Shown one piece after another: positions 1 through 7,545 of a DNA stretch of 11,300 nt. The translations under genes were made by a program, and so were the position numbers. The stretch covers positions 1 to 11,300 of the forward strand of contig DOSU01000132.1 of assembly GCA_003513895.1 (NCBI GenBank), given 5' to 3'. The first letter of the stretch is position 1; the number at the start of each line of letters is the position of its first letter. Origin of the DNA: Rikenellaceae bacterium (lineage in GTDB: Bacteria; Bacteroidota; Bacteroidia; Bacteroidales; UBA932). Below the pieces are notes generated by a model. The model made no database searches. It saw only the letters and a program-made list of their open reading frames with translations, and was not told the origin of the DNA.

Positions 1-1144
1 CCGCCACTATACATACAGTCAACAAAATACCAAGTATGCCCCAAATTGTATTTATATGAGTAAGAGTCAGAATTGACAGATCTTTCCCAGATAACACATT
101 AAAAATCGGTAAGCATAAAACAACGATAAAAAGTGACAAGCAGAATGATATAAAAACTACTACAAAGGATTCTGAAATATATTGCAAGGCGAGTTGGAAA
201 CGAGATGCCCCGCTTGCTTTACGCATGCTTAATTCTATTACTTGAGTGGTTGCATTAGCAGTAAGCAAATTAATATAATTAAAACAGGAAATGAGTAAAA
301 CCAGAAAGCCAATTCCCGAAAATATTAGAACGTAAGTAATGCTGTTTTGTGGTTGAATGTCACCTTTGATATGAGCAGAATAGAGGTGAATATCTTTCAG
401 ATTTTGAATGGAGTATTTAATAAAAGGAGTCTTAAGGTTATAGTGTTCATTAATTATCTTACTACATTTTGCTTCAAAGTCAGTCTGAGAGAATTGATTT
501 TGAATCAGAAAATACACCAGAAAATTTTGCCAACCCCAATTATCCATCCATTCGTCCTTTTCGGTACCGGCAAGTGTTATAAAAATATCATATCGAAAAT
601 GAGAATTTTGAGGCAAATCTTCCAATACTCCGGTGATTGTATAATTTTCTTCACTATTCAATTTTAATACTTTACCCATTGGGTCTTCATTCCCAAAATA
701 CTTGCGGGCAGTTTTTTCAGAGATGACGATAGATAAGGGATCCGATAGCGCGTTTTCCGGATTTCCCTGCTTGAATTTAAAAGAAAATATTCGGAACAAA
801 CCAGCATCTGTATAAGTTACAGAGGTTTCCTTAAACCGGTTTTCCTTATATTCAACAATTTCATTATATCGAGGTAAAAGCCGGGTATAATCTTTTATCT
901 CCGGAATATTATCGGCTAATAATTTTGCTGTTTGAGGCGATTGGTAAGCGGAACCCGGTTGGCACAATCTGTAAATATGGTCTGCATTTTTGTTAAACCG
1001 GTCGTAACTCAACTCATACTGAACGTATAACAGAAGCATAGTACATACTGCTAACCCAATGGTAAGGCTCAAAATACTAATTATAGAATAGGTTAAATTT
1101 TTAGTAAGATGAGCTATTGCAGTTTTAAAATAATTCTTTATCAT
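1..1144 (-). CDS. FtsX/MacB-like ABC transporter permease, C-terminus cut off by window edge
   Basis: Inner-membrane permease of the MacB/FtsX type, expected to couple ATP hydrolysis by the co-encoded ATPase to mechanical work on a periplasmic adaptor and TolC channel. The frame is open from an ATG at 1144 to the left edge (381 codons). It opens with 'MIKNYFKTAIAHLTKN', then a first membrane helix at about residues 20-41, followed by 'QYELSYDRF', a typical start for Bacteroidota members. A periplasmic MacB_PCD-like domain covers about 42-268, with 'VISEKTARKYFGNEDPMGK' and 'YTITGVLEDLPQNSHF'. Further helices lie near 269-290, 323-347 and 365 onward. The segment 'IELSMRKASGASRFQL' (about 303-318) resembles the cytoplasmic coupling region that contacts the ATPase. 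Family members are usually near 400 or near 800 residues, so the end is missing. It is the fourth gene of the pump operon, 40 bp after the adaptor. The substrate cannot be inferred. Confidence 0.9.
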   Translation of the reverse strand, partial: MIKNYFKTAIAHLTKNLTYSIISILSLTIGLAVCTMLLLYVQYELSYDRFNKNADHIYRLCQPGSAYQSPQTAKLLADNIPEIKDYTRLLPRYNEIVEYKENRFKETSVTYTDAGLFRIFSFKFKQGNPENALSDPLSIVISEKTARKYFGNEDPMGKVLKLNSEENYTITGVLEDLPQNSHFRYDIFITLAGTEKDEWMDNWGWQNFLVYFLIQNQFSQTDFEAKCSKIINEHYNLKTPFIKYSIQNLKDIHLYSAHIKGDIQPQNSITYVLIFSGIGFLVLLISCFNYINLLTANATTQVIELSMRKASGASRFQLALQYISESFVVVFISFCLSLFIVVLCLPIFNVLSGKDLSILTLTHINTIWGILGILLTVCIVA

Positions 1145-1184
1145 GAGTTTGATCTTTTTAATTTGGTTTTGAAAAATATCATAT

Positions 1185-2459
1185 TTACTTCAACTCCACT
1201 TTATCATTGTTGCCAAAAATGGAATAATCAGAAACTATCACCAGATCGCCCGGCGATAGTCCTTCTATTACTTCATAATACTGTGGGTTTTTTCTGCCGA
1301 TTTTAATGTTTTTCCTGATAGCAAATTTCCCGCTTTTGTCCATAATAAAAACCCACTGACCGCCGGTAGTCTGGAAAAAGAGTCCTTGTGGGATTTGTAT
1401 AGCCACTGTAGATTGTCCAAGTTGTAATTTAATTATATATGACTGTCCAATACGGATATTTTCAGGAAGTCTGCCAGTAAATTCCATGTCAATTTTAAAC
1501 TGCCCGCTACGCACTTCCGGGTAAACTTTTTTTATCTCAAGCTGCAGAGTATCATTTGGTCTTTCAATGTAGCCGATTAGACCTGTCCTGATCCGCTCGA
1601 TGTAGATTTCATCCACGTCAGCTTCAATTTTAAAAGAGGTGAGGATGTTAATCTGGCCGATGCGGAACCCTCTGGTGATTGATTGACCGATTTCTACCGA
1701 AAGGCTCCCGAGCTGACCGTCGACCGGTGATTTTACATTCAGGTAGTCTTGTTGCTGTTTCACAAGGTTTAGGTTCAACTGCATGTTCTTCAGATTATCG
1801 CTTATCTGTTCAATCTGAAGGGTTCTGAAGGAGGAATCCTGCTTTTGGCGAAGAATAACCAGTCCCTGTATTTGATCGGCAAGTTGGTAATCCTCCTTCG
1901 ATTTTAGCCATTCATCACGTGAAATCAGTTGATCTTTCAATAATTCGGTGTTCTGTTCATAGGTTCGCTTTTTTACAATCAAGTCAAACCGGGCATTCAG
2001 CACTTCACGTTCAAGCGAATGTTTTTCCTGTTCCATTCGGATTCTCACTTCCCGAAGAAAGTTGGCCTTTTCCGCCAATTGCGCCTCACTATTTAGAATA
2101 TTAAGATTGATATCATTGTTGCTCAGATTAATAATGACATCTCCTTTCCGGAGCATACTTCCCTCTTCCATGAGAATTTCTTCCACCTTTCCGCCTTCAT
2201 AAGCATCAAGGAATATAGTTGAGATGGGAGCAGCTATTCCATCGTTAGTGATGTAATCATTAAAAACACCCTGAATCACGGTGGCAACGGTGATCTTTTC
2301 CTTTTCAATTCTCACCGTACTGGTCTGGTCGGTAAAAATAAAAAACAGTATACCCCCAAGAGCAATTGCACCTCCAATAATATATTTCCAATATTTCTTT
2401 TTGATCCACTTGCTCTCTTTGACAACCCGGTCCATTCCGGGAGAATTTTGAAGTTCCAT
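1185..2459 (-). CDS. HlyD/MacA-family periplasmic adaptor (membrane fusion protein)
   Basis: Adaptor that would bridge the inner-membrane permease and the TolC-like channel. The 424 residues show a short cytoplasmic start, one membrane anchor at about 25-42, and the first half of a lipoyl-like domain at about 80-112 ('YEGGKVEEILMEEGSMLRKGD'). A long charged helical hairpin, probably coiled coil, follows at about 115-238. The second lipoyl half is at about 239-262 ('NVKSPVDGQLGSLSVEIGQSI'), then beta-barrel and membrane-proximal domains to the end ('IEGLSPGDLVIVSDYSIFGN'). This split-lipoyl layout is the hallmark of MacA/HlyD-type adaptors. Its length fits the family. It uses a transmembrane anchor rather than a lipobox cysteine. 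It lies 39 bp after the TolC-like gene and 40 bp before the permease. The family call is firm; the transported substrate is unknown. Confidence 0.92.
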   Translation of the reverse strand: MELQNSPGMDRVVKESKWIKKKYWKYIIGGAIALGGILFFIFTDQTSTVRIEKEKITVATVIQGVFNDYITNDGIAAPISTIFLDAYEGGKVEEILMEEGSMLRKGDVIINLSNNDINLNILNSEAQLAEKANFLREVRIRMEQEKHSLEREVLNARFDLIVKKRTYEQNTELLKDQLISRDEWLKSKEDYQLADQIQGLVILRQKQDSSFRTLQIEQISDNLKNMQLNLNLVKQQQDYLNVKSPVDGQLGSLSVEIGQSITRGFRIGQINILTSFKIEADVDEIYIERIRTGLIGYIERPNDTLQLEIKKVYPEVRSGQFKIDMEFTGRLPENIRIGQSYIIKLQLGQSTVAIQIPQGLFFQTTGGQWVFIMDKSGKFAIRKNIKIGRKNPQYYEVIEGLSPGDLVIVSDYSIFGNNDKVELK

Positions 2460-2498
2460 TTATTTAGAATTTTGATATATGATTTTGCATTTTCTTCT

Positions 2499-3848
2499 CT
2501 ACTCGGCACTTAACAAAGATCCTGTCATCAGGAATCGGATATACCGTTCTTTAAGCAATATCTGCAAGCCTGTTCGCAAAACTTCGGTTTTTGCCCTGAA
2601 CCATTTGTTTTTCTGGATATAAAACTCAATTATATTAATAAGTCCTTTATCAAGCTTTTTCTCAGCAGCTTCATAGGCTTCTCTGCTTCTGGCCAGCTGG
2701 CTGAGTGAGGATTCATATTCAGCTCTGGCAGCCCGCCATTCGGTCAGTGACTTTTGTACAGTCATATTCAATTTATAAGTAACATCGTCGTACTGAATTT
2801 TCGCCTTCTGATATTGCAACTTTGATTTTCTAAGTGAGGTGCTTTTTGAGAACTTGGCGAAAAGAGGAATTTCGAGGGCAAGGCTGATATATTCATTGGA
2901 ATTATTTGATATCTGATTGGTATACGGGATAATTTTGTTGAATTCGTCGCGGTTAGTCTCCATGAACTGAGAACCCCATCCCGCATAGGCAACAAGTCGC
3001 GGAGAAAACGCCCCTTTACTAATTTGAACAGCTCTATCGGCAGCCAGGAGTTGATTCCATGCTAATGTTAAATCGGGCAAAGCACCAGACGCCACACGAA
3101 AAAGCCCTTCCATGGAGAAGGTATCAATAGATTCCAAAAAAATCGAAGGGGTAAACGATTCGATGACTAGACTGTCTGTTACCGGAAAGTTCATCTGATA
3201 TTTTAATCCAAGCATTGACTGATCAAGTAAGTTATAAGATTGAACGAGCAAAAAACTGTCGGCTGCCATATTCGCCTCAGTTTCGAGTAAGTCGGTGCCT
3301 GGTTTCTTTCCAACTTCAACAAGTTTCCGTGTAAAATCCAGTTGTTTACTCGAAAGTTGAAGATTTTCCCGGGCAATGGTAAAGAGGCCTTGCCGAAGCA
3401 TTACATCGAAATAACTGTTTATGACATCGAAAGCAACCTGATTTCTTATCTGTTTCATTTTGTTTTTCTCTGTCTCAAGATTAAGCCGTTGCATTTTAAT
3501 GGTATTTAGCTTCATGAAGCCATTGAAAAGAGTCATCTCGGACGAAATTCCATAATCGTTATTAAAGAAATTTATATCGAGATAGGAATTGGTGGCTGGA
3601 TCGATACTGCGTCCGAAATTCTGGTTTAGTGTCGATCTCAAACTGATGTTTGGCAGGAGTTCATTTAGTGACTGCTGGTAATCTGTTTTTCTTATTTTTA
3701 CGTCGAGTTCGGATGTGTGGATATTAAAATTGTTATCCCAAGCGTAATTGATGCACTGGTCGAGGATCCACTTTTTTTGTGCAAAAGCATTTCTTTGACC
3801 AAAGAGAGCCAAAGAAAAAAGGAGTATTATAATCCTGAACCATTTCAT
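2499..3848 (-). CDS. TolC-family outer-membrane efflux channel
   Basis: Outer-membrane factor forming the exit duct of a tripartite pump. The 449-residue protein begins with a clear signal peptide (about 1-23: a Lys/Arg start, a hydrophobic run, then 'AFAQ' as likely cleavage site). Two outer-membrane efflux repeats follow. The first contains 'LLPNISLRSTLNQNFGRSIDP' and 'TLFNGFMKLNTIKMQRLNLE'. The second contains 'GAFSPRLVAYAGWGSQF' and 'LALEIPLFAKFSKSTSLRKSKLQYQKA'. Long amphipathic helices such as 'IRNQVAFDVINSYFDVMLRQ' match the periplasmic tunnel helices of the family. Only 1 bp separates its ATG from the ATPase stop codon, so the two are almost certainly co-translated. A channel gene placed between ATPase and adaptor indicates a dedicated exporter rather than reliance on a shared TolC. 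Confidence 0.94.
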   Translation of the reverse strand: MKWFRIIILLFSLALFGQRNAFAQKKWILDQCINYAWDNNFNIHTSELDVKIRKTDYQQSLNELLPNISLRSTLNQNFGRSIDPATNSYLDINFFNNDYGISSEMTLFNGFMKLNTIKMQRLNLETEKNKMKQIRNQVAFDVINSYFDVMLRQGLFTIARENLQLSSKQLDFTRKLVEVGKKPGTDLLETEANMAADSFLLVQSYNLLDQSMLGLKYQMNFPVTDSLVIESFTPSIFLESIDTFSMEGLFRVASGALPDLTLAWNQLLAADRAVQISKGAFSPRLVAYAGWGSQFMETNRDEFNKIIPYTNQISNNSNEYISLALEIPLFAKFSKSTSLRKSKLQYQKAKIQYDDVTYKLNMTVQKSLTEWRAARAEYESSLSQLARSREAYEAAEKKLDKGLINIIEFYIQKNKWFRAKTEVLRTGLQILLKERYIRFLMTGSLLSAE

Positions 3849-3849
3849 C

Positions 3850-4542
3850 TTAAAAGGCTTGTTGGCTGTAAGACATCTCTTCAGATACTATTCTACCGTC
3901 AAATAAATTGACAATGCGGTGTGCAAAGGTTGCATCACGCTGCGAGTGTGTAACCATCACGATAGTCGTGCCCAGCTTATTTAAATCTGATAGCAGATTC
4001 ATCACCTCAATTCCGTTTTTTGAATCAAGGTTTCCGGTTGGCTCATCGGCCAGAATCATTTGCGGCACGGGTACAACGGCACGGGCAATTGCCACACGCT
4101 GCTGTTGACCTCCTGATAATTGCTGTGGAAAGTGTTTTTCCCGGTGACCGATTCTCATTTTTTCCAAAATTTCTTTCACCATTTGCTTTCGCTCTGCACT
4201 CGATTTCTTTAGGTAGATAAGTGGTAGTTCGACATTGTCAAAAACATTGAGCCCGTCTATCAGGTTAAAGCTCTGAAAAACAAACTGGATGTTGCCTCTT
4301 CTGTATTGAGTTCGTTTTGCCTCTTTAAATCTTGAAACATCTGTTCCATTAAAGATGTATGTTCCGTCACTTGGACAATCGAGCATCCCAAGGATGTTCA
4401 ACAAAGTGGATTTCCCACATCCGGATGGTCCCATAATGGCAATAAATTCACCCTTCTTAACTTCCATACTCACGTTATTCAACGCGGTTGTCTCAATATC
4501 GTCGGTTTTAAAGCGTTTTGTGAGGTTAACTGTTTTTATCAT
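3850..4542 (-). CDS. MacB/LolD-type ABC transporter ATP-binding protein
   Basis: Cytoplasmic nucleotide-binding subunit powering the pump encoded downstream. All ABC motifs are intact in 230 residues: Walker A 'GPSGCGKST' (38-46), Q-loop Gln90 in 'FVFQSFNLI', signature 'LSGGQQQRVAIARA' (142-155), Walker B 'MILADEP' (162-168) with catalytic Glu167, D-loop 'NLDS' and switch His199 in 'VTHS'. The segments 'SFNLIDGLNVFDNVELPLIY' and 'ADEPTGNLDS' are typical of the MacB/LolD/FtsE-like group that works with FtsX-type permeases. It is the first gene of the minus-strand operon, and its ATG lies about 22 bp downstream of the start site predicted from the sigma-54-type promoter at 4575-4590. The specific transport role is inferred from the neighbours. 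Confidence 0.95.
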   Translation of the reverse strand: MIKTVNLTKRFKTDDIETTALNNVSMEVKKGEFIAIMGPSGCGKSTLLNILGMLDCPSDGTYIFNGTDVSRFKEAKRTQYRRGNIQFVFQSFNLIDGLNVFDNVELPLIYLKKSSAERKQMVKEILEKMRIGHREKHFPQQLSGGQQQRVAIARAVVPVPQMILADEPTGNLDSKNGIEVMNLLSDLNKLGTTIVMVTHSQRDATFAHRIVNLFDGRIVSEEMSYSQQAF

Positions 4543-4574
4543 CGTTGTTTATTTGAGAATTACAAACACTATAA

Positions 4575-4590
4575 ATCAATTATGGTGCCA
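4575..4590 (-). promoter_or_regulatory. Sigma-54 (RpoN) -24/-12 promoter for the pump operon
   Basis: Read on the minus strand the site is TGGCACCATAATTGAT. Against the RpoN consensus TGGCACR-N4-TTGCW it has a complete -24 TGGCAC block and TTG at -13 with the exact consensus spacing. It departs at the C of the -12 GC (A here) and at the purine position. It points at the ATPase gene, with a predicted start near 4564 and a leader of about 22 nt. Opposite it lies a gene for a sigma-54-dependent activator, which makes a functional role much more likely. No Bacteroidota -33/-7 promoter was found for this operon. Confidence 0.75.
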
Positions 4591-4642
4591 ACCACGATAA
4601 GTGTTTAATAACTAGAATGATAGAGAGAGCAGATAAATCGTT

Positions 4643-4661
4643 TTGTTCACATAATGAACAA
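4643..4661. promoter_or_regulatory. Inverted repeat, candidate enhancer (UAS) for the NtrC-type regulator
   Basis: Perfect 7-bp arms TTGTTCA and TGAACAA flank a 5-bp spacer (CATAA). The centre at 4652 is about 63 bp upstream of the -24 element of the sigma-54 promoter, inside the distance range usual for bacterial enhancer-binding protein sites. It is also about 70 bp upstream of the regulator's start codon, so it could serve autoregulation. Assignment to this regulator is inference from symmetry, position and context. No second good copy was seen in the intergenic region. Confidence 0.6.
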
Positions 4662-4720
4662 GTAGTTGTAATTATTTTGTACATTCACAATCAGGTTTGG
4701 GTTATTACAAATGCTTGATC

Positions 4721-6094
4721 ATGGAAAAAAAACTAAAAGAGGGCAAACTACTTATTGTAGACGATAACAAGAGCGTGCTCAGTGCATTGCTCCTGTTTTT
4801 AAAATTCAATTTTTTGGAGGTAAATGTCATATCCAGTACGAATTCATTGATTTATGAGATTGAGACACGGGACATTGATGTGGTTCTTTTGGACATGAAC
4901 TTCAAAGCTGGTGAAAGTTCCGGAAATGAGGGGATATACTGGCTCAGGGAAATAAAAAAACGCAGGCCGGATATTGAAGTAGTGATGTTCACAGCATATG
5001 GAGATATTGAAATGGCAGTGAAAGCCACTCATGAAGGTGCCGCGGATTTTATTCTCAAACCATGGGAGAATGAAAAATTGCTGGCAACGCTCAGGTCGGC
5101 ATTAAAACTTCGAAAATCAAACCGTACTGTAGATGATCTGCGAAAACGGGAACTGGACATGAAGTCGGAATTGAACCGCGACGAGCGCATGATTATTGGT
5201 GCTTCCCCAGCCATGAAGAAGATACAGGATCTGGTTAAAAAAGTGGCCCGTACAGATGCCAACATTATTATCACCGGGGAGAACGGAACAGGGAAGGAGT
5301 TGATAGCAAGAGAGATACATAGACTTTCGGAGAGGAGCAATGAGCTTTTGGTTGCAGTTGATCTGGGGTCAATGTCTGAAACGCTTTTTGAGAGTGAAAT
5401 GTTTGGGCATGCAAAAGGGTCGTTCACAAATGCTTTTGAAGCCCGCATCGGTAAGATCATGCTTGCCAATAAAGGAACACTATTACTGGATGAAATTGGA
5501 AACCTTCCTTTAAATCTTCAGTCAAAGCTTCTTAATGTGTTGCAAAACAGGGTTGTTATTCCAGTCGGTTCAAACAGAGAACAGCCAGTCGACATCAGGC
5601 TTATTAGTACCACCAATAAAAATCTGCTTCAGATGATCCAGGAACAAACGTTCCGGCAGGATCTTCTATATCGGATCAATACTATACAAATAGAACTCCC
5701 GCCATTACGTGAGAGAATTGAAGATATAGAAATTCTGGCTAATTTTTTTATCAGTAAATATGGACTAAAGTACAAGAAAGACTGCCTGAAACTTGAACCC
5801 TTGGCGATTGACCGGCTTCGGGGTTACTCATGGCCTGGAAATATAAGGGAGTTGCAACATACTATTGAGAAGGCAGTAATTTTATGCGACGGCAACACCA
5901 TAAGTACCGGAGATCTTTACCTGAATCTTGCCAATCAGGTTCAACCCGATGAATCCATTACACTGGACGAGATTGAAAAAAGATATATCTTGAAGGAGCT
6001 TAAAAAAAATAGTCAATGCCTCACACTCGTGGCACAAAATCTGGGAATATCACGCACTACTTTGTACAAAAAAATGAAAAAGTATGGGATATAA
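4721..6094 (+). CDS. Sigma-54-dependent NtrC-family response regulator
   Basis: Two-component response regulator and enhancer-binding activator of RpoN polymerase. I chose the ATG at 4721 (457 residues) because 'MEKKLKEGKLLIVDDN' aligns directly with the receiver start. An in-frame TTG at 4697 would add eight residues. Receiver domain (about 8-125): acidic pair Asp14-Asp15, phospho-acceptor Asp58 ('VVLLDMNF'), Thr91 and Lys113, all present. AAA+ domain (about 158-385): Walker A 'GENGTGKE' (186-193), sigma-54 contact loop 'GSFTNA' (233-238) in place of GAFTGA, Walker B 'GTLLLDEI' (252-259), and arginine-rich 'LPPLRERIEDIEILANFF'. A Fis-type helix-turn-helix ends the protein ('VAQNLGISRTTLYKKMKKYGI'). 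The gene is divergent from the pump operon and overlaps the kinase gene by 11 bp. No clear Bacteroidota promoter was found upstream; the nearest -7 match is TTATTTTG at 4672-4679, with one mismatch and no well-placed -33 box. Confidence 0.95.
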   Translation: MEKKLKEGKLLIVDDNKSVLSALLLFLKFNFLEVNVISSTNSLIYEIETRDIDVVLLDMNFKAGESSGNEGIYWLREIKKRRPDIEVVMFTAYGDIEMAVKATHEGAADFILKPWENEKLLATLRSALKLRKSNRTVDDLRKRELDMKSELNRDERMIIGASPAMKKIQDLVKKVARTDANIIITGENGTGKELIAREIHRLSERSNELLVAVDLGSMSETLFESEMFGHAKGSFTNAFEARIGKIMLANKGTLLLDEIGNLPLNLQSKLLNVLQNRVVIPVGSNREQPVDIRLISTTNKNLLQMIQEQTFRQDLLYRINTIQIELPPLRERIEDIEILANFFISKYGLKYKKDCLKLEPLAIDRLRGYSWPGNIRELQHTIEKAVILCDGNTISTGDLYLNLANQVQPDESITLDEIEKRYILKELKKNSQCLTLVAQNLGISRTTLYKKMKKYGI

Positions 6095-7433
6095 ACAAAT
6101 TACTCTGACTACCATTGTCAGCATCCTGATAATAGCAATATCAGCATTATTAGGGGGTTATTTGAGCGCAATCTGCCAAAGTCCATGGTATTTGCTTTTT
6201 CTTTTGCCAATACCTATTTTAACCATTTACATCATCAACAACTTTAATCAGTCGAACCGGCAGATAGCCTATTTTTTTGATGCGATAAGAAACGAAGACT
6301 CAACGCTCAAATTTCCTACCGCAATCCGTTCTAAGTCGCTTCGTCTTCTTTATCAAAGTCTTAATAGCCTTAACGACCGAATACAGGAAATAAAATTGCA
6401 AAATGAATATTTAGAAAAATATTATAAAACATTCATTCAGCATGCCTCAACCGGGCTCATGGCAGTTAATGATAAAAATGAGGTCAAAATTATGAATGAG
6501 AAAGCATTTGAATATGCCGGTATTCCCTCTTTTACACCGCTTCATCTTATTCCTTCGCGTAATGCAGATCTTTTTCAAATCCTTACAATAATAAAGCAGG
6601 GAGAAGCACATATATACAAGCGACATACAGGCGAATCTCATATAAATCTCTTAATCCGTTCCAAAGAGATCCACTTTGGCGGTAAGGTTTCCAAACTTAT
6701 CTCTCTGCAGGACATACAACATGAACTAGATGAAAAGGAGCTGGATTCTTGGCAAAAACTTATCAGGGTGCTCACACATGAGATTATGAATAGTATCGCG
6801 CCAATAGTTTCTCTTACCGGCACTCTTCGTAAATTCTTCATAGAGGAAGGAAAGAGTGTTCTACCGCACCAGATTGACGAAGAGATCATCGACAATGTAA
6901 TTCAGGGACTCGATACAATTGAAGAGCGAGGAAACGGGCTAGTGAATTTTGTGAACAGCTATCGAAAACTCACCAGAATCCCCAAGGCCGAATTTGAAAC
7001 TTTTCGGGTTTCCGGGTGGCTTGAACATATCTGCATACTATTAAAAGAACAGATGAATAACCGGCAAATTCAACTTGAGCTAAGTGTCGATAACAAAGTT
7101 AGTGATTTGATAGGCGATAAAAAACTGCTTACTCAGGTCATCATCAATATTTTGAATAATGCCATGGAGGCGCTGGAAGAGATTCCGGAAAACCGAAAAA
7201 TCAAGATATCTGTTGAACGATCTAAACAAAACCGGACCCTTATCCGCATAGCCAACAACGGCCCGCTTATTCCCGAAGAAACTATAGAAAAGATATTTGT
7301 CCCCTTTTTCACGACAAAAGAACAAGGTTCGGGAATCGGACTAAGTCTTTCTCGTCAGATACTAAGGCAGCATCGTGGTAACATTTATTCAGACTCTACT
7401 GATAACATAACAAGTTTTTTGATAACGTTATAA
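6084..7433 (+). CDS. Membrane-bound sensor histidine kinase with PAS-like domain (NtrB-like)
   Basis: Probable partner kinase of the preceding regulator. The 449 residues begin with two hydrophobic helices (about 9-30 and 35-51) joined by only a few residues, so there is no periplasmic sensor domain. A HAMP/linker-like helical stretch (about 55-112) leads to a PAS-like domain (about 113-215, 'QHASTGLMAVNDKNEVKIMNEKAFEYAG'). The dimerisation/phospho-acceptor H-box is 'LTHEIMNSIAPI', with His232. The HATPase domain has an N-box 'IINILNNAMEAL' (Asn359), a G1-like 'IANNGPLIPEE' (from 389), an F-box 'IFVPFFTTK' and a G2 'GSGIGLSLSRQI'. The G1 box has Asn391 where the family usually has Asp. The ATG at 6084 lies inside the regulator's last codons (11-bp overlap), implying translational coupling. 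Sensing is most likely intramembrane or cytoplasmic. Confidence 0.93.
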   Translation: MGYKQITLTTIVSILIIAISALLGGYLSAICQSPWYLLFLLPIPILTIYIINNFNQSNRQIAYFFDAIRNEDSTLKFPTAIRSKSLRLLYQSLNSLNDRIQEIKLQNEYLEKYYKTFIQHASTGLMAVNDKNEVKIMNEKAFEYAGIPSFTPLHLIPSRNADLFQILTIIKQGEAHIYKRHTGESHINLLIRSKEIHFGGKVSKLISLQDIQHELDEKELDSWQKLIRVLTHEIMNSIAPIVSLTGTLRKFFIEEGKSVLPHQIDEEIIDNVIQGLDTIEERGNGLVNFVNSYRKLTRIPKAEFETFRVSGWLEHICILLKEQMNNRQIQLELSVDNKVSDLIGDKKLLTQVIINILNNAMEALEEIPENRKIKISVERSKQNRTLIRIANNGPLIPEETIEKIFVPFFTTKEQGSGIGLSLSRQILRQHRGNIYSDSTDNITSFLITL

Positions 7434-7513
7434 ACTGCAAAGGCCGGACGTTCATATCTCATTTGTCCGATTGATTCGTTGAGCAGGAGAGCCGACATTA
7501 AAAACCGGTGGCT

Positions 7514-7545
7514 TTTGCATAATTGAAATATTTATTTTAACTTTG
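7514..7545 (+). promoter_or_regulatory. Bacteroidota -33/-7 promoter of the 7565 gene pair
   Basis: A TTTG at 7514-7517 is followed after 20 bp by TAACTTTG at 7538-7545. This is a full match to the Bacteroidota housekeeping pattern TTTG / TAnnTTTG. Transcription would start around 7550-7553, leaving a leader of only 10-15 nt before the ATG at 7565. The -7 box overlaps the left end of the repeated element at 7540-7566. Confidence 0.75.

Noticed and set aside
347..667. 106-codon plus-strand open frame
   Set aside because: It is antisense to the permease, which continues from 1144 to the window edge with clear MacB-type sequence.
4672..4679. TTATTTTG as the -7 box of the regulator gene
   Set aside because: It has one mismatch in the TA pair, and the nearest upstream TTG leaves a 26-bp spacer, longer than usual, so I list no promoter.
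4697..4720. TTG start at 4697 extending the regulator by eight residues
   Set aside because: The extension adds nothing that aligns with receiver domains, while the ATG at 4721 gives the normal start.
5029..5469. 146-codon open frame on the minus strand opposite the sigma-54 regulator
   Set aside because: It is a low-complexity Ser/Phe-rich shadow of the AAA+ coding strand; the plus-strand frame carries every catalytic motif.
7441..7516. Possible terminator after the kinase gene (CGGAC...GTCCG and AGCC...GGCT followed by TTTT)
   Set aside because: The stems are only 4-5 bp with loops of about 16 nt, and the T run doubles as the -33 box of the next promoter. I cannot support a hairpin.
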